A stretch of DNA of 12,150 bases from DASUVJ01 sp036378995 (GTDB lineage Bacteria; Patescibacteriota; Saccharimonadia; Saccharimonadales; Saccharimonadaceae). A program made the translations under genes and the position numbers. Position 1 is the stretch's first letter, and each line of letters begins with the position of its first letter. Positions 1 through 7,666 of the stretch are shown here, in pieces. The DNA is taken from positions 1 through 12,150 of the forward strand of contig DASUVJ010000019.1 in the NCBI GenBank assembly GCA_036378995.1, in the 5' to 3' direction. Under the pieces are notes generated by a model that saw only the letters and a list, made by a program, of their open reading frames with translations, ran no database searches and had not been told where the DNA came from.

Positions 1-531
1 TGGGTCTGGGTAGAACGTAATAGAGGTACCAGTGCTGGTTGCTTTACCTACGACTGCGATGTCACCTTGCGGAACACCCGTTGCATATTCCTGGCGATAG
101 AGCTTCCCGTCTTTGCGGACTTCGGCGATGAGGCGCGTTGAGAGGGCGTTAACAACACTTGAACCCACACCATGAAGACCAGACGATACCTTATAGCCAC
201 CACCACCGAATTTACCACCGGCATGAAGTACCGTAAGCACCGTCTCAAGGGTGCTTTTACCTGTCTTAGCATGCTTGTCGACTGGAATACCACGTCCATC
301 GTCATCGATCCTGATTCCACCGTCTTCTAGGATCGTGACATCAACTCTTGAAGCAAAGCCAGCGATCGCTTCGTCGATAGAGTTATCCGCGATTTCTTTA
401 ATAAGATGATGTACGCCGTCGTAGCCAGTGCTACCAATGTACATGCCCGGACGCTTGCGTACCGGCTCAAGTCCCTCAAGTACTTGGATTTGTGACCCAT
501 CATAAGAGCCGTCATTTGTTTGTTTAGCCAT
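1..531 (-). CDS. gyrB: DNA gyrase subunit B, N-terminal part (3' end outside window)
   Basis: The ATG at 531-529 opens a frame that runs without a stop to base 1, giving 177 residues, so only the N-terminal GHKL ATPase region is present. It would provide the ATP-driven half of the GyrA2B2 topoisomerase that introduces negative supercoils. Visible motifs are the Mg/ATP-binding EIADNSIDEA (residues 46-55), DDDGRGIP (76-83), VLHAGGKF (101-108) and the ATP-lid glycine loop GLHGVGSSVVNA (118-129). The order and spacing match bacterial GyrB. ParE has nearly the same N-terminus and is the main alternative, since the distinguishing C-terminal half is missing. An SD-like GAGG lies at 536-539, only 4 nt from the ATG. 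A good promoter precedes it, and it is divergent from the surface-protein unit. Confidence 0.9.
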   Translation of the reverse strand, partial: MAKQTNDGSYDGSQIQVLEGLEPVRKRPGMYIGSTGYDGVHHLIKEIADNSIDEAIAGFASRVDVTILEDGGIRIDDDGRGIPVDKHAKTGKSTLETVLTVLHAGGKFGGGGYKVSSGLHGVGSSVVNALSTRLIAEVRKDGKLYRQEYATGVPQGDIAVVGKATSTGTSITFYPDP

Positions 532-575
532 GTTCCCTCGCTATTTCAGACGTTTCCGCTATTTACAATATGTCC

Positions 576-604
576 ATTATAACGAAAAATTATTGTTCAC
601 TCAA
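576..604 (-). promoter_or_regulatory. Promoter of gyrB
   Basis: On the - strand, TTGAGT (604-599) is followed after exactly 17 nt by a perfect TATAAT (581-576). Transcription would start near 569, leaving a leader of about 38 nt before the gyrB ATG. The -35 box lies 4 bp from the -35 box of the divergent surface-protein promoter. Confidence 0.75.
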
Positions 605-608
605 GCTA

Positions 609-638
609 TTGTACTGAACATATTTCTTATGCTAATCT
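609..638 (+). promoter_or_regulatory. Promoter of the surface-protein/coiled-coil unit
   Basis: TTGTAC (609-614), an 18-nt spacer and TAATCT (633-638), with an extended -10 TG at 630-631. The predicted start is near 645. The leader carries an AAGGT ribosome site (674-678) 6 nt before the ATG at 685. Confidence 0.55.
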
Positions 639-684
639 TATTATCAAGAGGTATCTAAAACCAAAAAAATAAAAAGGTAAAAAC

Positions 685-2244
685 ATGTTTAGGAAGATAG
701 TATCGAATCTTGCATTCAGCCCTGCCCTCGTCGGTCAGCTTGGCTTTTATGCAAAACGCCTGCGCAAAGAAGAGGCGACCCGCCGTATTGGCCTTATATT
801 CACCGCGCTAGCACTCGTCGTGCAGTCTTTTGCCGTGTTTTCACCGCCAGAGTCGGCAAACGCAGCTAACTCTTCCGACTTTATAAGGGGTGGTTTTACG
901 AATGTCAATGAATACCTTTCGCACTACGATCAGAATTCAAACAATCTAAAAGATATCTTCACCTCTCTCGGCATTACCCGCGGCGAGATCCAGGCGGCTA
1001 AAAAAGGAACAATTAACTCCAAGGACGTTCTGTCTTGGGGTATGACAAGCCGTTTCAGTGCCGCACAGGGTGAGCGGACTTACTCGTACGCAAAATCAAA
1101 CGGTTCGACCGGCACCGTCTACTACCGCCCACTCAGCTTATGGGACAGCAAGGACTACACTAAAAAGTACGGCTCTACTTATGACGCCCTCATCGGCTAC
1201 TCGGATAAATTCGGCTGGTTCGCGCTTATGAACAACTGCGGCAACCTTATTACAAAAAAAGCCCCTACACCGCCAAAACCGTCATCAGCATGTGAGGGAT
1301 TATCTATAGAGCGTATTTCTCGAACCCGTTACCAGTTTAATGCTCAGGCGAGCGTCAAAAACGGCGCTACCATCAAAAGCTATACTTATACCGTCAAGGA
1401 TAAGGCTGGCAAGGCCGTTCACACAAAGACCGTCGCCAGCAATAAAACAAGTTCGAGCTATACGTACGACCAAACCTCGCCAGGCACATATAATGCCTCG
1501 CTTGTCGTCGATACCTCCGAAGGCAAAAAAGATGCAGCAAAATGCCAAGTTGCGTTTACCGTTGCAGCACCAGAGGTATGCGCCTACAACCCAAGCCTTC
1601 CAAAGAACAGCCCGGATTGTCAGCCATGTCCCGGCGACTCGCTCATTTGGATCAAAGATGCAAAGTGCGAAGCTAAAATTATTCAAAGCAAAACCGCCAG
1701 CAACCTCTCTCAGGGCAACAAAGATGCCGCCTCAATGCTTGCAAAAGTCTCCAACCGCATTGCATATACCGTTACCGCCGAGAATACAGGAACCGCCCCA
1801 GCAAAGGTAAAGATGGAAGAAAAGCTCGACGACGTGCTTGAATACTCCACACTTTTCGACAACGGCGGTGCGACTTTTGATAAAGATACTAAAACCCTTA
1901 CCTGGCCCGAAGCAACGCTACAGCCAGGCCAAAAGCAGTCCCGTATTTTTGTCATTCAGCTTGCAGAAACAATCCCTTCTCTCGCCCAAGGAAAAAGCGA
2001 CCGCACTTCGTATGACTGTAAAATGACAAACACCTTTGGTAATACCGTCGATATCAATGTTGACTGTCCACCCGCTAAGCAGGTCGAATCTGTTGTTACA
2101 GAGCTCCCAAAGACAGGTCCGACAGAAAACACAATATTTGCAGGTGTTGTTCTCGCAGTCGTCGTCTACTTCTACGCTCGCTCAAGGCAAATGAAAAAAG
2201 AAGTACGCCTTATCCGTCATGATCTTAACGCAGGTACAATTTAA
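685..2244 (+). CDS. LPKTG-anchored (sortase-type) surface protein with PKD-like and DUF11-like domains
   Basis: 519 residues, predicted to be exported and attached to the cell surface. The N-terminus has a cytoplasmic, basic stretch of about 35 residues, then a hydrophobic segment (about 36-52) and a signal-peptidase-like ANA-A site near 60. A soluble region follows (about 62-195), then a PKD/Ig-like beta domain (about 203-293). Next comes a short Cys-rich linker (about 297-330, five Cys) and a DUF11-like domain (about 335-450) typical of modular surface proteins. The C-terminus has LPKTG (474-478), a hydrophobic helix (about 484-498) and a basic tail, which is the layout of a sortase substrate, though the roughly 20-residue tail is long. 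The start is supported by an SD 6 nt upstream. I recognise the N-terminal module as recurrent in Saccharibacteria surface proteins. The specific function is unknown; adhesion to the host bacterium is a guess. It is followed after 11 nt by the next gene. Confidence 0.85.
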   Translation: MFRKIVSNLAFSPALVGQLGFYAKRLRKEEATRRIGLIFTALALVVQSFAVFSPPESANAANSSDFIRGGFTNVNEYLSHYDQNSNNLKDIFTSLGITRGEIQAAKKGTINSKDVLSWGMTSRFSAAQGERTYSYAKSNGSTGTVYYRPLSLWDSKDYTKKYGSTYDALIGYSDKFGWFALMNNCGNLITKKAPTPPKPSSACEGLSIERISRTRYQFNAQASVKNGATIKSYTYTVKDKAGKAVHTKTVASNKTSSSYTYDQTSPGTYNASLVVDTSEGKKDAAKCQVAFTVAAPEVCAYNPSLPKNSPDCQPCPGDSLIWIKDAKCEAKIIQSKTASNLSQGNKDAASMLAKVSNRIAYTVTAENTGTAPAKVKMEEKLDDVLEYSTLFDNGGATFDKDTKTLTWPEATLQPGQKQSRIFVIQLAETIPSLAQGKSDRTSYDCKMTNTFGNTVDINVDCPPAKQVESVVTELPKTGPTENTIFAGVVLAVVVYFYARSRQMKKEVRLIRHDLNAGTI

Positions 2245-2255
2245 TAGGGGTGTAA

Positions 2256-2828
2256 ATGAGTAGCTCACAAGAAAAAAACAAGTTCAGTCCAGAAAAAGAA
2301 TTTAATCCTGAAGCACTCCAGGATGCGGCTAACGAACGCCGTGAGCAACTTCGTGAAGCATTAGAAAAGAGCCCCGAAAAGAACCAGGAAAACTTAGAGG
2401 ATGCGCGTCGAGAAGCTCTAGAGAATGCTTCGAGCGCGGAGGAGGAAAAGAAGCACGAGCAACGTGAATCCTCGCCTGCAGAGCGACGTACGGGTCCTAT
2501 TTCAAAGGAAGAGCGCGAAGCAAGCTACAAGGCCACAATGAACGAGATTCAGACACATATGTCTCCAGCAAGTCGTGCGTTTAGTAAAATTATCCACAAC
2601 AAAACAGTCGAAAAGACCAGCGAAGCTATTGGTAATACCGTAGCACGGCCAAACGCCATTCTCACCGGCTCTCTTTGTGCTTTTGTACTAACACTCGGTG
2701 TTTATCTCCTAGCCAAGAACATTGGCCATGAGTTATCAGGTTTTGAAACAATCGGCGCCTTTATCCTCGGCTGGATAATAGGCATAGGATACGACTTTAT
2801 AAAAACAATGATTACGGGCCGCAGCTAG
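2256..2828 (+). CDS. Coiled-coil, two-helix membrane protein of unknown function
   Basis: 190 residues. Residues 1-90 are highly charged (Glu, Lys, Arg, Gln) and look helical or coiled-coil. An amphipathic stretch (about 90-125) follows, then two hydrophobic segments (about 134-153 and 163-182) and a short basic tail. The likely topology is both termini in the cytoplasm with a helical hairpin in the membrane. The ATG at 2256 has AGGGG (2246-2250) just upstream, and the gene lies 11 nt behind the surface-protein gene, so the two are probably cotranscribed. Its last codons form the 5' arm of the terminator hairpin. I do not recognise a named family; a role with the surface protein (export or envelope) is inferred from position only. 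Confidence 0.8.
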   Translation: MSSSQEKNKFSPEKEFNPEALQDAANERREQLREALEKSPEKNQENLEDARREALENASSAEEEKKHEQRESSPAERRTGPISKEEREASYKATMNEIQTHMSPASRAFSKIIHNKTVEKTSEAIGNTVARPNAILTGSLCAFVLTLGVYLLAKNIGHELSGFETIGAFILGWIIGIGYDFIKTMITGRS

Positions 2829-2836
2829 CGGCCCGT
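2814..2836. terminator. Bidirectional terminator hairpin between convergent units
   Basis: A perfect 9-bp GC-rich stem, ACGGGCCGC (2814-2822) and GCGGCCCGT (2828-2836), with loop AGCTA. The stop codon of the + strand gene (2826-2828) lies in the hairpin. On the - strand the hairpin is followed by AATCATTGTTTTTAT, a usable U-tract for the ATPase unit. On the + strand the U-run is weak (TTCATTT). Confidence 0.7.
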
Positions 2837-2868
2837 TCATTTAATGATTAGTAATTATCTTTACTTAA

Positions 2869-5712
2869 CTAGCGCCATTTTATCGAGACTTCACTCTCAT
2901 GGTTCGCCTCATCTCCCCGTAGTGAGAGCTTTTCTGGCGGCTGCTGGCTTGGAGCATCTGGAAGCGGAGGTCCAAACGCTGGATCAACAGTAGCAGGTGT
3001 ATTCACGGGCTCAGGAGGCCTCGGAGCAGCTTGCGGCGCAGTTTGCGCAGGAGGAGATGCTACAGGCGGAGATAACGGAGCCGCAGAAACAGGAGGCTGC
3101 GAAGGCGCCGTAGGAGTAGGCGGTTTGCTTGCCCCCATTTGCTTGCGCTTGGAAAGCCACTCGTCAAGGAAGGACGATCCGCCTGCAGAGCCGCTCGCCC
3201 GGTTCATGCCGGTCATTCGTTCCTGCTGGCTCTTCTTAAGTGCTTCTGCTTTTGCTTTCTTCTCGGCATCGGCAGCCCCCAGTCGAGCGAAAATCTCCTT
3301 TTCTACCTGAGTACGCGGTTTGCCGTACTTGGCAGCAGAGAGGCGCTTTAGCGCGTCACTAAGCTGCGGATTACTTTGCCCCATCGGCGGCACGAACGAC
3401 ATGCTAAACGGCGCAGATGGCACATTATTAATCATCACGCTTGTTACTGATTGATAGTTCGGCATTTTGGTAAGATCTTCAGCGTCAAAGGTCGGAGAGA
3501 ATTTTTTTACTAGGATCTCAGCGTCCGTAATACCAATACGCCCGCTCACTACTGTACCTACGTTACCAATGATCGCTTCACGAATCTTATCTGTTAACTG
3601 CGTCATGAATTGGTTACCAAGTATCAGGTTGAGACGATATTTCCTGGCCTCGGAAAGAATTGACTCGAAGCTTTCTGTAGCGAAGTTCTGAAACTCGTCC
3701 ACATACAAGGAGAAGTCCACACGCTGGTCTTCTGGAAGGTTCGCTCGCCCCATCGCCGCCGCCTGAAACTTCATCACGAAGATAATACCAAGCAGCTTTG
3801 AGTTCAGCTCACCCATGCGCCCCTTACTGAGGTTAACGAGAAGAATTTTTTTGTTATCCATGATGTCACGCAGATTAAATCCGCTCTTCGTCTGGCCGAT
3901 AATATTACGCATTGAGTCATTAGAAATAAACGGACCAAACTTACTGACTACCCAGCTAACCACTTCACCCGATTCGTTGGATTTCTGTGAATTCGGGTAC
4001 TCTTTTGTCCAAAAGTCGAGCACCGTCTGATCAGTAACATACTTCAGTTTGCTCTTCATAAAATCCTCATCGATGAGCAGTTTTGGAATATCAATGAACG
4101 TTCCACCATTTGGATCAGACATAAGCAGTAGCGCTGCATTCCTAAAGATATGCTCAAGGCGAGGTCCGACGATACCTGTGTGTCCCGGGTCGTAGAGGCC
4201 GTAAAGCATATTGATAGCCTCCTGAACCAAGAAGTCTTTTTGGTCAGGATGGTCGAATTCAAACATATTCAGGCCGATCGGATTGGTCATATCGCCCGGG
4301 TTGAAATAAATGACATCTTCAACACGCTCTTTTGGTACCTTGCCGAGTAACGCCTCGACAGAGTCACCATGCGGATCAACAAAGGCGAATCCACGGCCGT
4401 CCATCATATCTTGAAACGCCAAGTTCTCAAGCAGGACCGATTTACCGGTACCTGTCTGACCAATAATATAGGTGTGTCGTCGTCGGTCATTTACGCTTAG
4501 ACGAATTGGTTTCTTTACCCCGCGGAATTCATTGTATCCAAGCAGCAGTCCTTCATCCATAATTTGGGTTGGTCCATCAACCTGCTTAGACATCTGACGT
4601 TGAACTTGCGCGGTAGGGATACTACTTTGGTTCGGCAAGTGAAAGATTGTTGCCAGTTCAACGCTGTTTAAGATATTCTGCGTTACCGTCTGCGGGAAAA
4701 ACCTGAATATATACGCGGTTACGAGTTCTTCGATGTTTTTTGTTACCGTAAACTTAAACCCATTGAAACTCGGTGAATCAAATAGCGAGAATGCTGCTAC
4801 GACATTCTTCAACAAGGCCTGGGAACGTGTAGAGGTATTTGATGATACGACGACGCGTATCAACACTTCGTAACCCGGATGTTTCGTTTTTTCCTCGATC
4901 GCCTCTACGGTTGACTGCTCTAATGAACTGAGCTTCTTATCATCAGCCTTCACATCTTCCGTTTCGAGCGGCTTCCATAAAGACTCCATGAGCTCCTTAG
5001 GCGCGATCATACCTCCAAACCCGACTTTCTTCTTGCCTTTGTCTTTGGTGATTTTGTCAGCTTCTGCGATCGAGCTCTTCGTCCAGCCGTCGCGCGCAGG
5101 ACGCAGCATCATCTGAACTGCAATGCCGTCTTCCCGCGTGGCAGCCGAAAGCGCGTTTAGTAGCGCACGCGACGCATCCCTTTTTGTTTCTTGGTACGTA
5201 GAAATAGGAAATACAAAATTCTTTTTAAGTGTGAACTCGCCGCCGATCGTGCCGCTCATCTTTCCCTTTTCACTGAATATATTATGCTCGGTTACTTCTT
5301 CCAGTCGAGCGGATGGATATGCAGCAGCGACTGCCTGGCGCACAACATCCACAAGTACCGATGGCACAACTGTGTAGTAATGAACAAGCCCGCCTTGGGC
5401 AACGATCTCAAACGAAAGATGGCGCTGACCATATAGCTTACTCTTGAAGCCTCGTGTCGCAGTACTGGCAATAATGTTATACATCACCTGTGCCTGTGAG
5501 AGCACCTCTTCAGTAATATCACGTTCATCTCGACCATTACCCTGGATATCATCGCTCGTAGGCGGCAGATGAATAAGCATCGGCACCATTTTTAAGCCGC
5601 GTTCGTAGTTCTTTGCCTCGCGTAATGTCTTACGATACTGCGAGAAAACAAAGATCCCTATTGCGGATCCCAGAAAAACGAACACGAACACACTTATAAA
5701 TACACCAGTCAT
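2869..5712 (-). CDS. Membrane-anchored VirD4/TraG-like (type IV coupling) ATPase
   Basis: 947 residues. One N-terminal membrane helix (about 2-24) is followed by a cytoplasmic domain (about 40-400) and a RecA-like motor. Walker A is GQTGTGKS (418-425), DPHGD follows soon after it, Walker B is LYVDEF (669-674), and a Gln-containing segment (LGNQFMTQL) comes later. This set is typical of VirD4/TraG/TraD and HerA-FtsK pumps that move DNA or protein through type IV secretion or conjugation-type machines. From about 850 the protein is a Pro/Ala-rich tail that looks disordered and ends in a charged stretch. The ATG at 5712 has no strong SD (only a GGGG run) and lies 18 nt after the preceding gene's stop, so translation may be coupled. 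No other secretion genes are in the window, so the substrate and machine are unknown. In Patescibacteria such ATPases are linked to T4SS or pilus-like systems. Confidence 0.85.
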   Translation of the reverse strand: MTGVFISVFVFVFLGSAIGIFVFSQYRKTLREAKNYERGLKMVPMLIHLPPTSDDIQGNGRDERDITEEVLSQAQVMYNIIASTATRGFKSKLYGQRHLSFEIVAQGGLVHYYTVVPSVLVDVVRQAVAAAYPSARLEEVTEHNIFSEKGKMSGTIGGEFTLKKNFVFPISTYQETKRDASRALLNALSAATREDGIAVQMMLRPARDGWTKSSIAEADKITKDKGKKKVGFGGMIAPKELMESLWKPLETEDVKADDKKLSSLEQSTVEAIEEKTKHPGYEVLIRVVVSSNTSTRSQALLKNVVAAFSLFDSPSFNGFKFTVTKNIEELVTAYIFRFFPQTVTQNILNSVELATIFHLPNQSSIPTAQVQRQMSKQVDGPTQIMDEGLLLGYNEFRGVKKPIRLSVNDRRRHTYIIGQTGTGKSVLLENLAFQDMMDGRGFAFVDPHGDSVEALLGKVPKERVEDVIYFNPGDMTNPIGLNMFEFDHPDQKDFLVQEAINMLYGLYDPGHTGIVGPRLEHIFRNAALLLMSDPNGGTFIDIPKLLIDEDFMKSKLKYVTDQTVLDFWTKEYPNSQKSNESGEVVSWVVSKFGPFISNDSMRNIIGQTKSGFNLRDIMDNKKILLVNLSKGRMGELNSKLLGIIFVMKFQAAAMGRANLPEDQRVDFSLYVDEFQNFATESFESILSEARKYRLNLILGNQFMTQLTDKIREAIIGNVGTVVSGRIGITDAEILVKKFSPTFDAEDLTKMPNYQSVTSVMINNVPSAPFSMSFVPPMGQSNPQLSDALKRLSAAKYGKPRTQVEKEIFARLGAADAEKKAKAEALKKSQQERMTGMNRASGSAGGSSFLDEWLSKRKQMGASKPPTPTAPSQPPVSAAPLSPPVASPPAQTAPQAAPRPPEPVNTPATVDPAFGPPLPDAPSQQPPEKLSLRGDEANHESEVSIKWR

Positions 5713-5730
5713 AGTTATATACGCGCCCCG

Positions 5731-6156
5731 CTACTGCGAGACACCCAGTTCCCTTCCGTAGCGCTTACGCAGATATTCTGCCTGCAACTTTCCCACCTCT
5801 TGTTCGCGGCGGTACGGATCATCCTTAGTATCAACGATGATTTTTTTCGCCTTATCCACCCATTCTTTTTCAATGAGGTCGTCATCATTGGCTACGGCAG
5901 GCATATCGTCAGTCGCCGGCGCCGCGGCGTCGTCTTTGACTGGCGCCGGGACAGCCGGAGGAATAACAACAGGAGGTAATGTAGGAGCCTGATTGACCGC
6001 AGCCGGCGGTGCTTCACTTCTCTGTTCAAACTGCTCCGGGGCACGCTCGATAGCCGTTTCCGGATTTGGCGGCATGGGCGCATGCTCTAGATTTTGGCCA
6101 TAGCTGACAGATGGCAGCTCCGGTCTACGTTCTTGAGCGGGCAGTTTGGGTTCCAT
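5731..6156 (-). CDS. Small Pro-rich protein with a conserved-looking C-terminal helix; ATPase partner candidate
   Basis: 141 residues with no signal peptide or membrane helix. Residues 1-80 are rich in Pro, Ala, Glu and Gln and look disordered. An acidic linker follows (about 82-94), and then a compact charged segment starting DDDLIEKEWVDKAK (about 91-104) and running through DDPYRREQEV to a YLRKRYG motif near the end. I associate this C-terminal segment with short uncharacterised Patescibacteria proteins, but cannot name a family. It lies 18 nt upstream of the VirD4-like ATPase on the same strand, so the two are probably one transcript, and both carry Pro-rich tails. A role as adaptor or accessory for the ATPase is inference. 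No SD is visible before the ATG; see the promoter entry for a leaderless start. Confidence 0.75.
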   Translation of the reverse strand: MEPKLPAQERRPELPSVSYGQNLEHAPMPPNPETAIERAPEQFEQRSEAPPAAVNQAPTLPPVVIPPAVPAPVKDDAAAPATDDMPAVANDDDLIEKEWVDKAKKIIVDTKDDPYRREQEVGKLQAEYLRKRYGRELGVSQ

Positions 6157-6163
6157 ATCTGTA

Positions 6164-6172
6164 ATTATAGCA
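6164..6172 (-). promoter_or_regulatory. Extended -10 promoter giving a leaderless mRNA (ATPase unit)
   Basis: On the - strand TGcTATAAT (6172-6164) is a consensus extended -10. Only 7 nt separate it from the ATG at 6156, so +1 should fall on or next to the start codon. There is no SD, and no good -35 is seen at the usual distance. Confidence 0.65.
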
Positions 6173-6196
6173 TAATCATTACAGCAAATGTACTAG

Positions 6197-6583
6197 TTAA
6201 TTTGTCCGTTTAGCGATGTAAATACAGCCAATACAAACGAATATGACCACCAAAAGAAAGTCGTAGAATCCCACTTCCCCTACCGATTGCATCCCAATAA
6301 TCATAACCGGAGCAAGCCCGATAACCGACGAGAAATAATATGAGCGCTTAAGGCTTAGCGGCTGAAGCGGACGCTTTATAGTGACAGATGAGGAGAGTTT
6401 AACGATCAGCTTACTCATTCCGAACATCAAAAATGTCAGAGCACCGAGCACTGACACATACATTAAAATAAATACAATAAGAATGCCTAGTGGCCCCACC
6501 GTTGCCGGCTTGGTCATCTGAAGCAAAATCGCCAATATTATAGCCGCCCCTATAGAACTGACTGCTATTACTCTTCCCAACAT
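6197..6583 (-). CDS. Small membrane protein with about four helices, unknown function
   Basis: 128 residues from the ATG at 6583. Hydrophobic segments lie at about 4-20, 27-50, 78-92 and 103-122, with a basic stretch (Lys/Arg) between the second and third, and the tail ends AKRTN. This is consistent with an integral inner-membrane protein. The frame stays open upstream to an ATG at 6913. I reject that longer form because its extra 110 residues contain no lysine, few acidic residues and several Cys and His, unlike the other proteins here, and because an extended -10 box lies immediately before the 6583 ATG. There is no SD, so a leaderless start fits. It lies upstream of the ATPase unit on the same strand, but that unit has its own promoter. 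I do not recognise a family. Confidence 0.65.
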   Translation of the reverse strand: MLGRVIAVSSIGAAIILAILLQMTKPATVGPLGILIVFILMYVSVLGALTFLMFGMSKLIVKLSSSVTIKRPLQPLSLKRSYYFSSVIGLAPVMIIGMQSVGEVGFYDFLLVVIFVCIGCIYIAKRTN

Positions 6584-6589
6584 ATTCTC

Positions 6590-6598
6590 ACTATACCA
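6590..6598 (-). promoter_or_regulatory. Extended -10 promoter, leaderless start of the small membrane protein
   Basis: TGgTATAGT (6598-6590, - strand) ends 6 nt before the ATG at 6583. This matches the arrangement at 6164-6172 and predicts transcription starting at or beside the start codon. No SD and no clear -35 are visible. Confidence 0.6.
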
Positions 6599-6713
6599 CC
6601 TAAACAAGGGCGCCCGGGTGATAGACCTAATGTTCAAAGAACAACATCCGCCGCTAGAATAAATATTGGGCGCGTGTTCTAGTGAACGATCTACCACACT
6701 CGGGCAACTGACC

Positions 6714-6734
6714 GCTCCAGGATAAACCTGGGGC
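6714..6734 (+). other. Stable hairpin in the non-coding region
   Basis: GCTCCAGG (6714-6721) and CCTGGGGC (6727-6734) form 8 bp, including one T-G pair, around the loop ATAAA. As RNA this is a U-G wobble on the + strand but a C-A mismatch on the - strand, which mildly favours + strand transcription. No U-tract follows, so it is not a terminator. Confidence 0.4.
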
Positions 6735-7153
6735 AAATATTCATGCGTCATATTCCACGATATGCCTAGTGGTCTCACTGCTCCTCTCATAGAACAAGGA
6801 TTAACTAGACATATCGGTACTAATGTACGCGCGCTCGACGCCGTTTGGCGGAGCATCGGCAACGCCACAACATGCACTGCAAAAAGGTGCGTGATCCGTA
6901 TGTGAAAGATCATTTTGGCGCAGTACGGTGTCGTTACCGAGTTTCCGTCAAGTGTGAGCGGTCAGGTTTCTAATTGTTAATTTTTGCTTTTTTTGTTTTT
7001 GTAAAAGCTTATGTTCATACTAGCATTTTCTGCCTTTATGGTCAATACATTAGCGATATAAAATAGTAGTAAATAAATCATCATTGCAAAACAACATACT
7101 ATGTATAGGTGTTATTATGTAAATATTTATTAATTACAACATTGTAATACACT

Positions 7154-7505
7154 CGACATTAATCTAAGAATCGGTACATTACACGATCAAGTCTGCGCAA
7201 AAAATCGAAAAATCACCAGACGGCTCGACATAACTTTTAAGCACTGAAAGACATTCCTAAACACCTTCTATGCGTGCAGCGACATGTTAAGCGGCTTACG
7301 AAGCTCGCCATGATAGCCGGCTGCTTACAAGCACGATTGATAAAAGCAAGAAACTCCACCTGCTCATATGGCCAAAATAAGGAGCGTAAAAATCAGCTTA
7401 GAACAATCCATGCGTAAACCTGCTAAAGCCAATGCGCTTTCCAGCCGACCGCGCGAGTCATGCCACGGTCAGTCATAGCACTGCATCCCGCGACATTCGC
7501 TTAAG
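7154..7505. repeat. Four dispersed copies of a CGACAT-N(2-7)-TAAG motif
   Basis: Copies lie at 7154-7168 (CGACATTAATCTAAG), 7226-7241 (CGACATAACTTTTAAG), 7280-7291 (CGACATGTTAAG) and 7491-7505 (CGACATTCGCTTAAG). The first and last share CGACATTnnnyTAAGAAT. A weaker fifth copy (AGACATTCCTAAA) lies near 7250. They are all in the same orientation and spaced irregularly. A given 6-mer would be expected well under once in 350 bp, but the motif was found by eye. Confidence 0.4.
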
Positions 7506-7657
7506 AATGCCCCCATCGCAGCACCAAAACATCAATTCATATTGCATACTCATTCATTAAATAATTACTCACATTGTATGTATATTTTATTCAGCTAATC
7601 TCCAGCTTGAACAATGTTTATATGGATCTCCTGCCCCGCCCCAGCACTAAATATGGA

Positions 7658-7666
7658 TTATCCACA
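7658..7666 (+). promoter_or_regulatory. Perfect DnaA box
   Basis: TTATCCACA matches the bacterial DnaA-box consensus exactly. It lies 38 bp upstream of the -35 box of the candidate small RNA and at the edge of the AT-rich non-coding region. I see no cluster of further exact boxes, so it may be a regulatory site or a chance match rather than part of an origin. Confidence 0.4.

Noticed and set aside
1340..1810. 156-codon + strand frame
   Set aside because: It lies wholly inside the surface-protein gene in another frame, with Arg/Pro/Ser-rich non-coding composition.
6584..6913. N-terminal extension of the small membrane protein to an ATG at 6913
   Set aside because: The 110 extra residues contain no lysine, few acids and an odd Cys/His content, there is no ribosome site, and an extended -10 box sits just before the inner ATG at 6583.
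7311..7490. Short frames such as ATG 7311 and ATG 7368 in the non-coding region
   Set aside because: About 35 codons each, no ribosome site and no recognisable sequence.
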